Origin: Paenibacillus gallinarum
GTDB taxonomy: Bacteria; Bacillota; Bacilli; Paenibacillales; Paenibacillaceae
Reading direction: 5' to 3'
DNA length: 64,000 bases
NCBI RefSeq assembly: GCF_014836635.1
Contig: NZ_JACSQL010000004.1
Location: forward strand, 1 to 64,000
The position numbers and the translations under genes are program-made. Numbering within the stretch: position 1 is the first letter of the stretch; every line of letters begins with the position of its first letter. The notes beneath the pieces were generated by a model. It did not search any database. It was not told where the DNA came from and was given only the letters and a program-made list of their open reading frames with translations. Below are positions 1-7,931 of the stretch, piece after piece.

Positions 1-74
1 GGGGATTAGCCAAGCGGTAAGGCAACGGACTTTGACTCCGTCATGCATAGGTTCAAATCCTATATCCCCAGCCA
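1..74 (+). tRNA. tRNA-Gln (TTG), first base outside the window
   Basis: Cloverleaf with anticodon TTG in the loop CTTTGAC. The 3' acceptor strand ATCCCCA needs a T before base 1 to complete its pair, so the gene starts one base outside the window. CCA is encoded at 72-74. First of six clustered tRNAs on the same strand. Confidence 0.95.
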
Positions 75-86
75 TTTTTTTAGTAC

Positions 87-159
87 GAGCCATTAGCTCA
101 GTTGGTAGAGCACCTGACTTTTAATCAGGGTGTCGAAGGTTCGAGCCCTTCATGGCTCA
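87..159 (+). tRNA. tRNA-Lys (TTT)
   Basis: Acceptor GAGCCAT (87-93) pairs with ATGGCTC (152-158), discriminator A159. The anticodon loop CTTTTAA gives TTT. CCA is not encoded. It lies 12 bp after tRNA-Gln and is probably co-transcribed with it. Confidence 0.96.
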
Positions 160-172
160 CTTTAATATATTT

Positions 173-259
<87 letters not shown>

Positions 260-266
260 TATATTT

Positions 267-341
267 GCGGACGTGGCTCAGCGGTAGAGCATCGCCTTGC
301 CAAGGCGAGGGTCGCGGGTTCGATTCCCGTCGTCCGCTCCA
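267..341 (+). tRNA. tRNA-Gly (GCC)
   Basis: Acceptor GCGGACG pairs with CGTCCGC (331-337), and CCA is encoded at 339-341. The loop TTGCCAA gives anticodon GCC. A second glycine isoacceptor (TCC) lies at 460-530 in the same cluster. Confidence 0.96.
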
Positions 342-347
342 TAATCC

Positions 348-421
348 GGCGCCATAGCCAAGTGGTAAGGCACAGCTCTGCAAAAGCTTTATCCCCAGTT
401 CGAATCTGGGTGGCGCCTCCA
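348..421 (+). tRNA. tRNA-Cys (GCA)
   Basis: Acceptor GGCGCCA pairs with TGGCGCC (411-417), and CCA is encoded at 419-421. The loop CTGCAAA gives anticodon GCA. The D and T arms match Gram-positive tRNA-Cys. Confidence 0.95.
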
Positions 422-459
422 TGTATTTTTTTAAATTGTGTTATCCCAATATTTTTTAC

Positions 460-530
460 GCGGGTGTAGTTCAATGGTAGAACTTCAGCCTTCCAAGCTG
501 ATAGCGTGGGTTCGATTCCCATCACCCGCT
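460..530 (+). tRNA. tRNA-Gly (TCC)
   Basis: Acceptor GCGGGTG (460-466) pairs with CACCCGC (523-529), discriminator T530. The loop CTTCCAA gives anticodon TCC. CCA is not encoded. Last tRNA of the cluster, directly before the terminator. Confidence 0.96.
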
Positions 531-540
531 TCACAGTAAA

Positions 541-569
541 CCCCTTCGCTTCGGCGAAGGGGGTTTTTT
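541..569 (+). terminator. Intrinsic terminator of the tRNA cluster
   Basis: A nine-pair stem (541-549 with 554-562) with a TTCG tetraloop is followed by TTTTTT. It lies 10 bp after the last tRNA. Confidence 0.93.
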
Positions 570-589
570 ATTATAACTATATTGAGCAG

Positions 590-627
590 AGAACAAGTGG
601 TGTACTATTCAGCTTGTTCTTTTTTTG
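590..627 (+). terminator. Second possible rightward terminator
   Basis: AGAACAAG (590-597) pairs with CTTGTTCT (613-620), followed by seven T on the + strand. The hairpin overlaps the 3' end of the leftward dioxygenase gene, so it could back up the tRNA terminator or be coincidental. Confidence 0.4.
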
Positions 628-1519
628 GCTGTAGCGTTATACTTCTACGGCCATCGGTACCAAATGGAATGTCGCCAGCAATGGTAACACGCCGTACCAC
701 ACGGTGCTCATCGCCATAGTCATTAATTGCATAATGCTGTGTTGCTCGGTTATCCCAAACCACCACATCGCCCACAGCCCAGCGCCAGCGAACTGTATTT
801 TCAAGTCTGGTAATGTGCTCTTGTAAAATACTAATGATTCGATCGGAATCTGCGGTTCTGAGCCCCGATATCCTTCTTACAAATTGCCCTAATAGCAAGT
901 TACGTTCCCCTGTTTCGGGATGAACTCTTACCACCGGATGCTCTGTTTGATATACCGTTGAGGCAAAAACATTGTTCTTTCGCTGGGTCTGCTCTCTTGC
1001 GACTTCTTGTTGGGCAGGGGCTACATAATCAAAAGCGTTGGAGTGGATTGCCCGAAGGCTGCTTGCCAGCTCTTTTAATTCAGGAGATAAATCTTCATAG
1101 GCCGCTGCCGTGTTGGCCCATACCGTGTCCCCTCCAGCAGGAGGAATCACCACTGAGCGCAGAATGGATGCTTTGGGATAAGCTTCAACAAAGGTAACAT
1201 CGGTGTGCCAAGCGTTAGCACGCCCTCCATGAGCAGAATCCAGCTCAAGTACAGCTCGGGTCCCATCTTTTACGGGCACAGTGGGATGTGCATACAGCTC
1301 TCCTAAAAGTTTAGCAAAGCGCTCTTGACCCTCATCATCTAGTTGATGTTGATCTCGGAAGAAGAGGACTTTGTACTTGAGCAGAGCTTCTTGAATGGAT
1401 TCAATGACCGCAGGAAAGAGATCCTCAGATAAATCAATACCTCTCACTTCCGCTCCAATTCTTCCGGCTACCGGTACGATTTCAAGCTGAACTACCTGGT
1501 TATGAGTAACATTATTCAT
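605..1519 (-). CDS. TauD/TfdA-family Fe(II)/2-oxoglutarate dioxygenase
   Basis: 304 aa, close to the usual size of TauD-type sulfonate dioxygenases, which hydroxylate an organosulfonate (e.g. taurine) to release sulfite. The iron-binding facial triad is visible: H105 and D107 (WHTD motif) and the distal H262 in RATQHY, with R276/R277 about 15 residues later for 2-oxoglutarate. The start ATG has AAGGAGG upstream. The protein is cytoplasmic, with no signal peptide. It resembles the interrupted copy at 3209-4141, so this may be the working enzyme of the island. The actual substrate (taurine, other sulfonate, sulfate ester) cannot be read from the sequence; tauD is therefore not assigned as a firm symbol. 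Confidence 0.9.
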   Translation of the reverse strand: MNNVTHNQVVQLEIVPVAGRIGAEVRGIDLSEDLFPAVIESIQEALLKYKVLFFRDQHQLDDEGQERFAKLLGELYAHPTVPVKDGTRAVLELDSAHGGRANAWHTDVTFVEAYPKASILRSVVIPPAGGDTVWANTAAAYEDLSPELKELASSLRAIHSNAFDYVAPAQQEVAREQTQRKNNVFASTVYQTEHPVVRVHPETGERNLLLGQFVRRISGLRTADSDRIISILQEHITRLENTVRWRWAVGDVVVWDNRATQHYAINDYGDEHRVVRRVTIAGDIPFGTDGRRSITLQPKKEQAE

Positions 1520-1623
1520 GAATAAATTCCTCCTTGGGTATGCGGTCTCCCGCCGTATTGGTAGATCATTCGATCAATGATTCACACAAAAAAGTAATAA
1601 GCACAATTCAAAAGAAACAATAG

Positions 1624-1807
1624 GAATACGGAAAGCAGAATATTATGGAGAGTACACAGATTGCATCAAGCCTGACATAAGAGGCAGGACCTAGAGAGCG
1701 CACGTATTAAATAATGCCTGACATAATGGGCAGAACCTAGGGAGCGCAAGTATTAAATAAAGCCCGACATGAGCGGCAGAGCCCAAAGAGTACACAGATT
1801 GCAGAAT
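1624..1807. repeat. Degenerate 46-bp tandem repeats in a 600-bp gene-free stretch
   Basis: Three clear units begin at 1670, 1716 and 1762 with GCCTGACAT or GCCCGACAT, and a weaker unit precedes them at 1624. Units share blocks such as GGCAG and AGAGAGCGCA. The phrase GAGTACACAGATTGCA occurs at the ends of units 1 and 4. More decayed copies may continue to about 1960. The stretch 1520-2122 holds no convincing gene; an imperfect inverted repeat around 2050-2082 (AGGCACT/AGTGCCT) could be a terminator. Confidence 0.7.
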
Positions 1808-2122
1808 GCTTCCCTAAGGTCAGAACAGAGAACACTCAGAAGCCCCTACATAGAGGGCCGTCATACAGTCATACGTTGCTCTTACCATAAGTGGCAGAGC
1901 AGGTAGAGTACATGTCGTAAGCATGGCCCTACATACAGGAAATACACAAACAATACATACGAGGCGCAATAGCAGAATAGAGAAAATAGTACATAGATAA
2001 CAGAATTTGTACTAATCTACTTGCGTAAATAGCACAGATAGAGAGGCACTGTAACTGTAAGTACTCTAGTGCCTTTTATACTCTTATCATACGGACTAAA
2101 ACAGATGAGGTTAGCAGTTCAT

Positions 2123-3145
2123 TTAATTCAGTTTTTCAACAAACGTATTGTTAATTGCTTTTGCAAAGTCAGGCTTCTTTTTCAAAAATTTATTGTTCAG
2201 TAGTATTTCCGAGGATGCCTCATGGGCTTGTAGAGCCTCAGGCGTATAGGCAGAGAGTTGATTGGCACTTCGCTCTAGCACCGTCTTGATGACAGAAGCG
2301 GGCATTTTAGAATGTTTCTCATAAAGAGCAGCAGCTTCGTCGAGGTTATCGCGTTGCCAGTCGAGCGTCTTTTGATACACTTTTAGATACTCTGTGACGA
2401 GTTCTGGATGTTCTTTGGCAAAACCAGTTCTAGCGATCATGGATAGAGGAGCGAGAAATTCGCCCTCCACTTCAATGATTTTCGCCTTTTTTTGCTCAAC
2501 ACTTAAGGTTACATAAGGATCTAGGGTTATCCAGGCATCCAGTTGTCCTGTCTCAAAAGCAGCTAAAGCATCATCCGCTTGCAGATTGATCTGTTTAACA
2601 TCATCCTGGGATAGACCGATGGACTGCAATATTTTGATTAAGTACACGTGGCTGGTCGTTCCCTTGGCAACACCAATCGTTTTTCCTTTTAAATCAGCAA
2701 CAGAGGAGATCGCGCTATTCACAGGAACAATCACGGTATTCAGATCTTTTCCATCACCTAACAGTCCGATAATTTCAAAAGGTAACTGATTGGCCAAGCC
2801 GGTGATCACTGCTCCGTCCCCCATGGAAGAGAGGTCTATCCGATTAGATACAAGGGCTTCCAGTATAGGAGGACCGCTCGTAAAGTTACTCCACTCTACT
2901 TTGGCGCCTTTCTCTGCAAAGGCCTCATCAATCCATCCTTTTTCCTCTGCAATCATAAGAGGACTGATTCCTCCAAGGCGAGCAATATGAACAGTTACCT
3001 CGGCTGATTTACTCCCTGCAGCAGCTTCTGCAGATCCACTAGTGGATGGGGAAGCTCCATTCTCATTACTGCAAGCGGTAAGCACCATGAGTAGAACGGT
3101 TACGAGTGTAACCATTTTCGATTTATTGCTTGAACGATGTTTCAT
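2123..3145 (-). CDS. Sulfonate/taurine-type ABC transporter substrate-binding lipoprotein
   Basis: 340 aa. The start at 3145 (MKHRSSNK) is chosen because GGAGATG lies 6 bp upstream; the ORF extends five codons further without a better site. The N-terminus is a lipoprotein signal with lipobox LTAC, so the mature protein is anchored outside the membrane. The body matches the SsuA/TauA/NMT1 periplasmic-binding fold: 'IGVAKGTTS', 'DAWITLDPY' and a basic C-terminal helical region. It would capture alkanesulfonate-like ligands for the SsuB/SsuC-type components at 4616-6278. It lies 63 bp downstream of the broken tauD-like gene and is probably in its transcription unit. Confidence 0.88.
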   Translation of the reverse strand: MKHRSSNKSKMVTLVTVLLMVLTACSNENGASPSTSGSAEAAAGSKSAEVTVHIARLGGISPLMIAEEKGWIDEAFAEKGAKVEWSNFTSGPPILEALVSNRIDLSSMGDGAVITGLANQLPFEIIGLLGDGKDLNTVIVPVNSAISSVADLKGKTIGVAKGTTSHVYLIKILQSIGLSQDDVKQINLQADDALAAFETGQLDAWITLDPYVTLSVEQKKAKIIEVEGEFLAPLSMIARTGFAKEHPELVTEYLKVYQKTLDWQRDNLDEAAALYEKHSKMPASVIKTVLERSANQLSAYTPEALQAHEASSEILLNNKFLKKKPDFAKAINNTFVEKLN

Positions 3146-3208
3146 TTTTTCATCTCCCATCCAAAGTTTGTGGTCATGCGGAATGCTGCAGCAAGGTTGC
3201 GAAAAGAT

Positions 3209-4141
3209 CTAAAAAGGACGATCTCCCGCTATCGATACTCGCTCTGCTACCCGGCGGTTAGGAAAATAATCGGATACAGCATAATGCTGGGTTGCTCTGT
3301 TATCCCAGAAGGCTACTGAATTAGGCTCCCAGCGGAAGCGGATCTGATATTCGGGAATATGAGCCTGGCTGAACAGGTAATTGAGGAGTTGCTCGCTCTG
3401 CTCTTCTTCGAGTCCAACAATACGGATCGTAAAGATGGCGTTTACGAATAATGTTTTTCTCCCTGTCTCCGGGTGTGTACGTACGATAGGGTGTTCTGCG
3501 GGCGGGAATTCAGCTTGCTTCGCTTCGAGTACATCTGGTGGAAGAAAGCGACCAAAAGTAGAGGTGAAATCGTGTATAGCGGTTAGACCATCAATGCGTT
3601 CTTTGATCTCGTCTGGCAGATTATCGTAAGCTGCTCCCATGTCGCACCATAAGGTATCCCCACCTAGAGCTGGAACTTCAGAAAGGCGGAGAACGGATCC
3701 AAGTGCAGGTTCTTGACGCCAGGATACATCCGTATGCCAAATATTTTCGTTACCTGTCATATTGGCATTTTTCTCAAAACGGGTAATCTCCTCCGCATTT
3801 CCTTGAGGCAAGAAAGGGTGTTTTTCGAGTTCACCCCACTCTTTGGCAAAAGCAACTTGCTGTTCACTGGTGATATCTTGATTACGGAAGAAGAGTACTT
3901 TCTATTCGAGAAAGGCACGATGGAGCTCTGCTTTTAATTCTAAGCTGAGGGGAACTGCTAAATTGACACCTTCGATTTCAGCTCCGAGCAAGGGGCCAAG
4001 AGGTTTGAGCGTAAATAAAGTGTACGGCTGCTCTGGTTGACTTCCCTCCGCTAAGCGATGTAGTTGCCTGGCACCTGCTTTGAGTTCTCTGCGTGGTGCA
4101 TAACTACGAGATAAATAGTCAGTTTGATTCAAGATATTCAT
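3209..4141 (-). pseudogene. TauD-family dioxygenase interrupted by one in-frame amber codon
   Basis: Reading from ATG 4141 (AGGAGG upstream), the frame stays open for 310 codons except for one TAG at 3902-3904. The two halves are in the same frame. The context is FLE-stop-KVLFFRNQD; the paralogue at 605-1519 has LLKYKVLFFRDQ there, so the stop replaces a tyrosine codon (TAC/TAT to TAG). The catalytic WHTD motif and the distal RATQHY histidine are intact, and no frameshift is seen. It is therefore a very recent nonsense mutation, a suppressed or read-through codon, or a sequencing error. The 200-aa downstream piece alone lacks the N-terminal strands and would probably not fold. Confidence 0.85.
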
Positions 4142-4196
4142 GATGGTCTAGCCTCCTTTAACAATGTATTCACACCTGTTTAGTTGTATTTAGCCG

Positions 4197-4333
4197 AAAA
4201 AAAGAGGACGACAGGATTTGGGAGATCATAAAGAGGTTCTTTGATCTCCAAATCTCTGGTCGTCCAGTAGATTCAGCTAGATAGTGTTGCTTTGATGGAC
4301 CAAATCTTATCAGTCTGCAAATCATCTTGTCAA
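4197..4333 (-). promoter_or_regulatory. Promoter and terminator-bearing leader of the leftward tauD-like unit
   Basis: On the - strand, TTGACA (4333-4328) and a GATAAGAT -10 region (4311-4304) form a promoter. The leader then has a 12-nt hairpin CTGG-ACGA-CCAG (4267-4256), overlapping a long terminator stem (4206-4265; GGACGAC base) followed by seven U (4203-4197). The small hairpin and the terminator base cannot form together, which suits an attenuator or riboswitch. Promoter and hairpin motifs are shared with the divergent leader at 4423-4555. Confidence 0.65.
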
Positions 4334-4422
4334 CCCTTATTTTTATTTATATAGAAAATAATGTAACTCTATTCTTTGTATGTACTATTAACAAAACTAA
4401 TTCATACTAAAATAATCGGGTA

Positions 4423-4555
4423 TTGACAAGATCCTTTTTTCTCTGATAAGATGAGCCAAATCCTATACGATGACCCAAAGTTTTGGGGACTACGAATTGA
4501 CTGGAACCACCAGAGATTCGGCAAGCACATTAGGTGCTGTCGGATCTCTTTTTTT
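4423..4555 (+). promoter_or_regulatory. Promoter and terminator-bearing leader of the rightward ssuBC-like unit
   Basis: TTGACA (4423-4428) and a GATAAGAT -10 region (4445-4452) have the same internal 10-nt spacing as the divergent promoter. The leader has a hairpin CCCAA/TTGGG (4474-4487), then CTGG-AACCA-CCAG (4501-4513), then a terminator (4513-4548) with seven T (4549-4555), ending 60 bp before the ATPase gene. No known riboswitch consensus was recognised. Confidence 0.65.
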
Positions 4556-4615
4556 ATGGTCAGAAGTTCAGTACGGCAAATCTAGAACAATGATAATGAA
4601 TCGGAGGGAATGTAG

Positions 4616-5395
4616 ATGTTAAATGATGAACTACGCTACATATTAGAGATTAGTGAGGTTAGTAAAACGTTCCGAAGCGAGCAAGGCGATACACATGTAC
4701 TGGATTCCATAGATTTGTCTGTGAAGGAAGGAGACTTTACTACGGTCATCGGACCCAGTGGATGCGGCAAAAGTACCTTGCTTAAAATTATAGCAGGACT
4801 TGATCGGGATTATGAAGGAGAGGTACTGCTCAAGGGGAAAAGGGTGGAGCGTCCTTCTCAAGAGAAGGGATTTATTTTTCAAGAACCGAGATTATTCCCT
4901 TGGCTGAATGTAGAGAAGAATATCGCAGCTGATCTGTCTCTCAAAAATCCAGATGTAAGGAATGATGTACAGCGGCTGATAGAGCTGGTTAAACTGAATG
5001 GTTTTGAAAAATCCTATCCACGGCAGTTATCAGGCGGGATGTCTCAGCGGGTAGCTATCGCCAGAGCTCTTCTTCGTAAACCCGAAGTGCTGCTGCTAGA
5101 TGAGCCATTTGGAGCGCTCGATGCTTTCACTAGAGGGCATATGCAAGAGGCGCTGCTGGATATATGGCAAACGAATAAAACAGCAATGGTCCTCGTCACG
5201 CATGACATTGATGAAGCTGTGTTTTTATCAACGCGTGTTGTTGTAATGGACCGACGCCCAGGACGAATAAAATCGATTGTTCCAATTGATCTTCCTTATC
5301 CTCGCAAAAGAACAAGCCGTGCTTTCACAGAACTGCGTACGCATGTACTGGAAGAGCTTGATCATCGGGAGGAACAGGAAGCTTACAGTATCTAA
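4616..5395 (+). CDS. ssuB: SsuB/TauB-type ABC transporter ATPase
   Basis: 259 aa ATP-binding subunit of a sulfonate/nitrate/taurine-type importer. Walker [10 protein letters not shown] is at about 46-54, the Q-loop at FQEPRLFPW, the signature LSGGMSQR, then Walker B LLLLDEP and the H-loop VTHDIDEA. The [15 protein letters not shown] segment is typical of the SsuB group. ATG 4616 has GGAGGG 7 bp upstream. It lies downstream of the terminator-bearing leader and 46 bp before the permease gene, forming a two-gene operon. It would energise uptake of the ligand delivered by the binding protein encoded divergently at 2123-3145. Exact substrate is inferred only. Confidence 0.92.
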   Translation: MLNDELRYILEISEVSKTFRSEQGDTHVLDSIDLSVKEGDFTTVIGPSGCGKSTLLKIIAGLDRDYEGEVLLKGKRVERPSQEKGFIFQEPRLFPWLNVEKNIAADLSLKNPDVRNDVQRLIELVKLNGFEKSYPRQLSGGMSQRVAIARALLRKPEVLLLDEPFGALDAFTRGHMQEALLDIWQTNKTAMVLVTHDIDEAVFLSTRVVVMDRRPGRIKSIVPIDLPYPRKRTSRAFTELRTHVLEELDHREEQEAYSI

Positions 5396-5441
5396 GCCGG
5401 GATAGCACTACAAATTTTAGATATAAAGGGGCGAAGTGAAG

Positions 5442-6278
5442 ATGGCTTTACCGCTGACAATACGAAAAAATCCGTCTGTACAAATAAGCAAGAGGCAAAC
5501 TCGAAAAGGAATGGGGGGAAAGTGGAGACTCTTTTTACGAGGAGCACTGCTTCCTATAGGTATTCTTGCACTTTGGCAAATTCTTAGCGCAACGGGCGTC
5601 ATCTCCCAGCAGATGTTCTCATCGCCCTGGCTGATTGTAAAACAGTATTTTTTTCTAACAAGCTCTGGAGAATTACCGCATCATCTGCGGATTAGTGTAG
5701 TGAGGGCTTCGCTTGGCTTTTTATTTGGGGCAAGCAGCGGGTTAATACTCGGAATGCTTGTCGGCATGTACAGACCTGTTGAAGAAGTGCTGAATCCAAC
5801 CGTTCAAATGATTCGAACGATCCCACTGCTTGCGATTACTCCCTTATTCATTATGTGGTTCGGTTTTGGCGAACTATCTAAAGTATTGCTGATTTCGATG
5901 GGTGCTTTCTTCCCGCTCTATGTGAACACTTTCCTTGGCGTTCGCAATGTGGACTCGAAATTATTCGATGTCGCCCGTGTCATGGAGTTCAGCCGTTTCT
6001 CACAAGTTGTGAAACTGATTATTCCTGCTGCACTGCCTAATATCCTGCTTGGAATTCGGTTATCGCTAAGTATCGCATGGCTTTGCCTTGTCGTTGCTGA
6101 GTTACTGGGGGCAGATACAGGAGTAGGCTATATGATTCAAGAAGCTCGTTCTTTCATGCAAACAGATGTGATGTTTGTGGGGATTACCATTTTCGCTCTT
6201 GTGGGTAAATTATCAGACTCTATTGTGCGGTTATTAGAGAATCGCCTGCTTCGCTGGCAGGACAGCTATAAGGGATAG
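5442..6278 (+). CDS. ssuC: SsuC/TauC-type ABC transporter permease
   Basis: 278 aa inner-membrane subunit with about six hydrophobic segments, the first near residues 32-52. The binding-protein-dependent transport motif (EAA-like loop contacting the ATPase) falls around 'FDVARVMEFSRFSQVVKLIIPAALPNI'-type residues in the middle. ATG 5442 is preferred over GTG 5436 because AAAGGGG lies 9 bp upstream of it. It pairs with the ATPase immediately upstream. A degenerate repeat region and a bidirectional terminator follow. Confidence 0.92.
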   Translation: MALPLTIRKNPSVQISKRQTRKGMGGKWRLFLRGALLPIGILALWQILSATGVISQQMFSSPWLIVKQYFFLTSSGELPHHLRISVVRASLGFLFGASSGLILGMLVGMYRPVEEVLNPTVQMIRTIPLLAITPLFIMWFGFGELSKVLLISMGAFFPLYVNTFLGVRNVDSKLFDVARVMEFSRFSQVVKLIIPAALPNILLGIRLSLSIAWLCLVVAELLGADTGVGYMIQEARSFMQTDVMFVGITIFALVGKLSDSIVRLLENRLLRWQDSYKG

Positions 6279-6425
6279 GATTAAGAGCTAAAATCTTGAG
6301 GAGATGGGATTAAAGATACGTAAAAAGGCGAGGTAAACATAATGTAAATATGAGAAAAATAAGAGGGAGTACGAGAAAATAAGAGAGAATACAAGGTGAA
6401 TTTGAAGAATATCTAATATGAGCAA

Positions 6426-6492
6426 GATACGAGATTTTGAATCAGGCTAGATACGAGCAGGATACGAGATTTTAATTTAAGTTAGATACGAG
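6426..6492. repeat. Short degenerate direct repeats after ssuC-like gene
   Basis: GATACGAG occurs at 6426, 6450, 6461 and 6485 (spacing 24, 11, 24), with GATACGAGATTTT present twice in full. Weaker purine-rich repeats extend back to about 6340. The gap 6279-6652 holds no gene, only these repeats and the terminator at 6575-6610. Confidence 0.65.
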
Positions 6493-6574
6493 GTTGATAT
6501 ACGCTGGATAAGAAGTAGCTGCAAAAAAGATATAAAATAAAGGTAAGTAAAAGTTAATCTGAATCATAAAAAAA

Positions 6575-6610
6575 TCCTCCCGATCCACTATGGATTATGG
6601 GAGGTTTTTT
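6575..6610. terminator. Bidirectional intrinsic terminator
   Basis: CCTCCC (6576-6581) pairs with GGGAGG (6599-6604), with an inner ATCC/GGAT pairing. T-runs lie on both strands (AAAAAAAT before, TTTTTT after). It separates the rightward ssuBC unit from the leftward flavoprotein gene. Confidence 0.88.
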
Positions 6611-6652
6611 GCTGATAGACTATTGACTATCAGGCTGCTATACGAAGCAGAG

Positions 6653-7864
6653 CTACGCTTCACTCTTAGATGAATATTCAGCAGAATGTTTGGCAATGAA
6701 CCGCTTTGCAAGTTGTCCGAGAACTACGTCATCCATCGGTGGATTGTGAAGCCCAAACCGAACATCCCGGTAATAGCGCTGTAAAGGACTATTCATAGAA
6801 AGGCTATGAACTCCAGTGATGCGCATCGCTATATCTACAACGGAGAGTGCGGTCTGAATGGCAAACACTTTAGCTGCTCCAAGATCAGGTGCAATCTGCT
6901 GCAAATCTTCCTTCGCAGGAGAAGGACCCAGACGCTCCACGCGTTCTGCAACGCTGTATAAAAAATGTCTTGCTGTGGTCAGTTCAAGTTCAATCTGACC
7001 GAGTTTTTGCTGAATATGAGGGAGTTCTAAAATGGGATGCGTAAGGCTGTTGGGCTGATAGCTTGCAGCAAACCGGACAGCTTCATTACGTGCCGCCTGT
7101 GCAATCCCAAGATATACAGCCGGAATGTTAAGTAGATACACATTCGGTATACCCGTAGGTTTCTGCGGACGATGGAAGACAAGTGCATCTTCAGGAAGCA
7201 GCACTTCCTTTAGCACAAGATCATGACTTGCTGTTCCCCTCATACCTGCCATATTCCATGTAGGTTCAATAAGAACGCCAGGCATATCTTTATGAATCAA
7301 ATACTCAGAGACCTCACCCGTGTCCTCATCCGTCGCAGAGACGATAAAATAGCTAAGCGCAGTAGATAAGGAAGTGAATGTTTTTCGGCCGCTCAGGATA
7401 TATCCATGGCTGTTCCTGCGTGCTTTCGTCTGCGGTTTTCCTCCTCGGGAAGGGCTACCTGTTGCGGACTCCGAGTCGGCAGCATTGCTCAGTGCTTGTT
7501 TCTTTATCACATCATTACACAAGCACTGAAAGACAGATTCATTCCAGTGCCGACGAAAAGCAAGGTTAAACATCGTGATGTGATGCCAGCCGATGGCAAG
7601 TGCAGCAGGCCCGTCAACCATAGCAATCTGCTCCTGACACATAAGAAAAAGGGGAAGTGAAATCTGAGCACCCCCATATTCGTTCGGCACAGAATAGGTG
7701 TGATACCCTTCTGTAAGCAAATCAGAGATCAGCGCGGAGTTGAGCTCATTCTTCTCATCAGCAAGTCTTGCCCCTTCGATGTGCCGGTTAGCGATCGTGC
7801 GGATACGGATCAGTATATCCTGCTCTTTCTTCGTTCTGATAAAGGAGTTCTCAAATGGTGACAA
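6653..7864 (-). CDS. SfnB/DszC-like acyl-CoA-dehydrogenase-fold flavin oxidoreductase
   Basis: 403 aa with the acyl-CoA dehydrogenase fold: helical N-terminal domain (to about 120), beta domain with 'NMAGMRGTASHDLVL' (about 205-220), then the C-terminal helical bundle. Members named SfnB or DszC are reduced-flavin monooxygenases that act on organosulfur compounds such as sulfones; its place beside TauD- and Ssu-type genes supports that role over fatty-acid oxidation. Start is TTG 7864, with GGAGGG 7 bp upstream. It is transcribed alone towards the bidirectional terminator. The substrate is not identifiable, and fatty acyl-CoA dehydrogenase activity cannot be fully excluded. Confidence 0.8.
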   Translation of the reverse strand: MSPFENSFIRTKKEQDILIRIRTIANRHIEGARLADEKNELNSALISDLLTEGYHTYSVPNEYGGAQISLPLFLMCQEQIAMVDGPAALAIGWHHITMFNLAFRRHWNESVFQCLCNDVIKKQALSNAADSESATGSPSRGGKPQTKARRNSHGYILSGRKTFTSLSTALSYFIVSATDEDTGEVSEYLIHKDMPGVLIEPTWNMAGMRGTASHDLVLKEVLLPEDALVFHRPQKPTGIPNVYLLNIPAVYLGIAQAARNEAVRFAASYQPNSLTHPILELPHIQQKLGQIELELTTARHFLYSVAERVERLGPSPAKEDLQQIAPDLGAAKVFAIQTALSVVDIAMRITGVHSLSMNSPLQRYYRDVRFGLHNPPMDDVVLGQLAKRFIAKHSAEYSSKSEA

Positions 7865-7931
7865 CGGGTAACCCTCCCTTTAAATAGATGGTGGTGTGAG
7901 TGCTTGCTAGTACCAGCAGTCCGTTTTTCGT

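Noticed and set aside
4197..4333. Guanidine-II riboswitch because of the ACGA loop
   Set aside because: Only one ACGR hairpin is present and the divergent copy has AACCA instead; the neighbours are sulfur genes.
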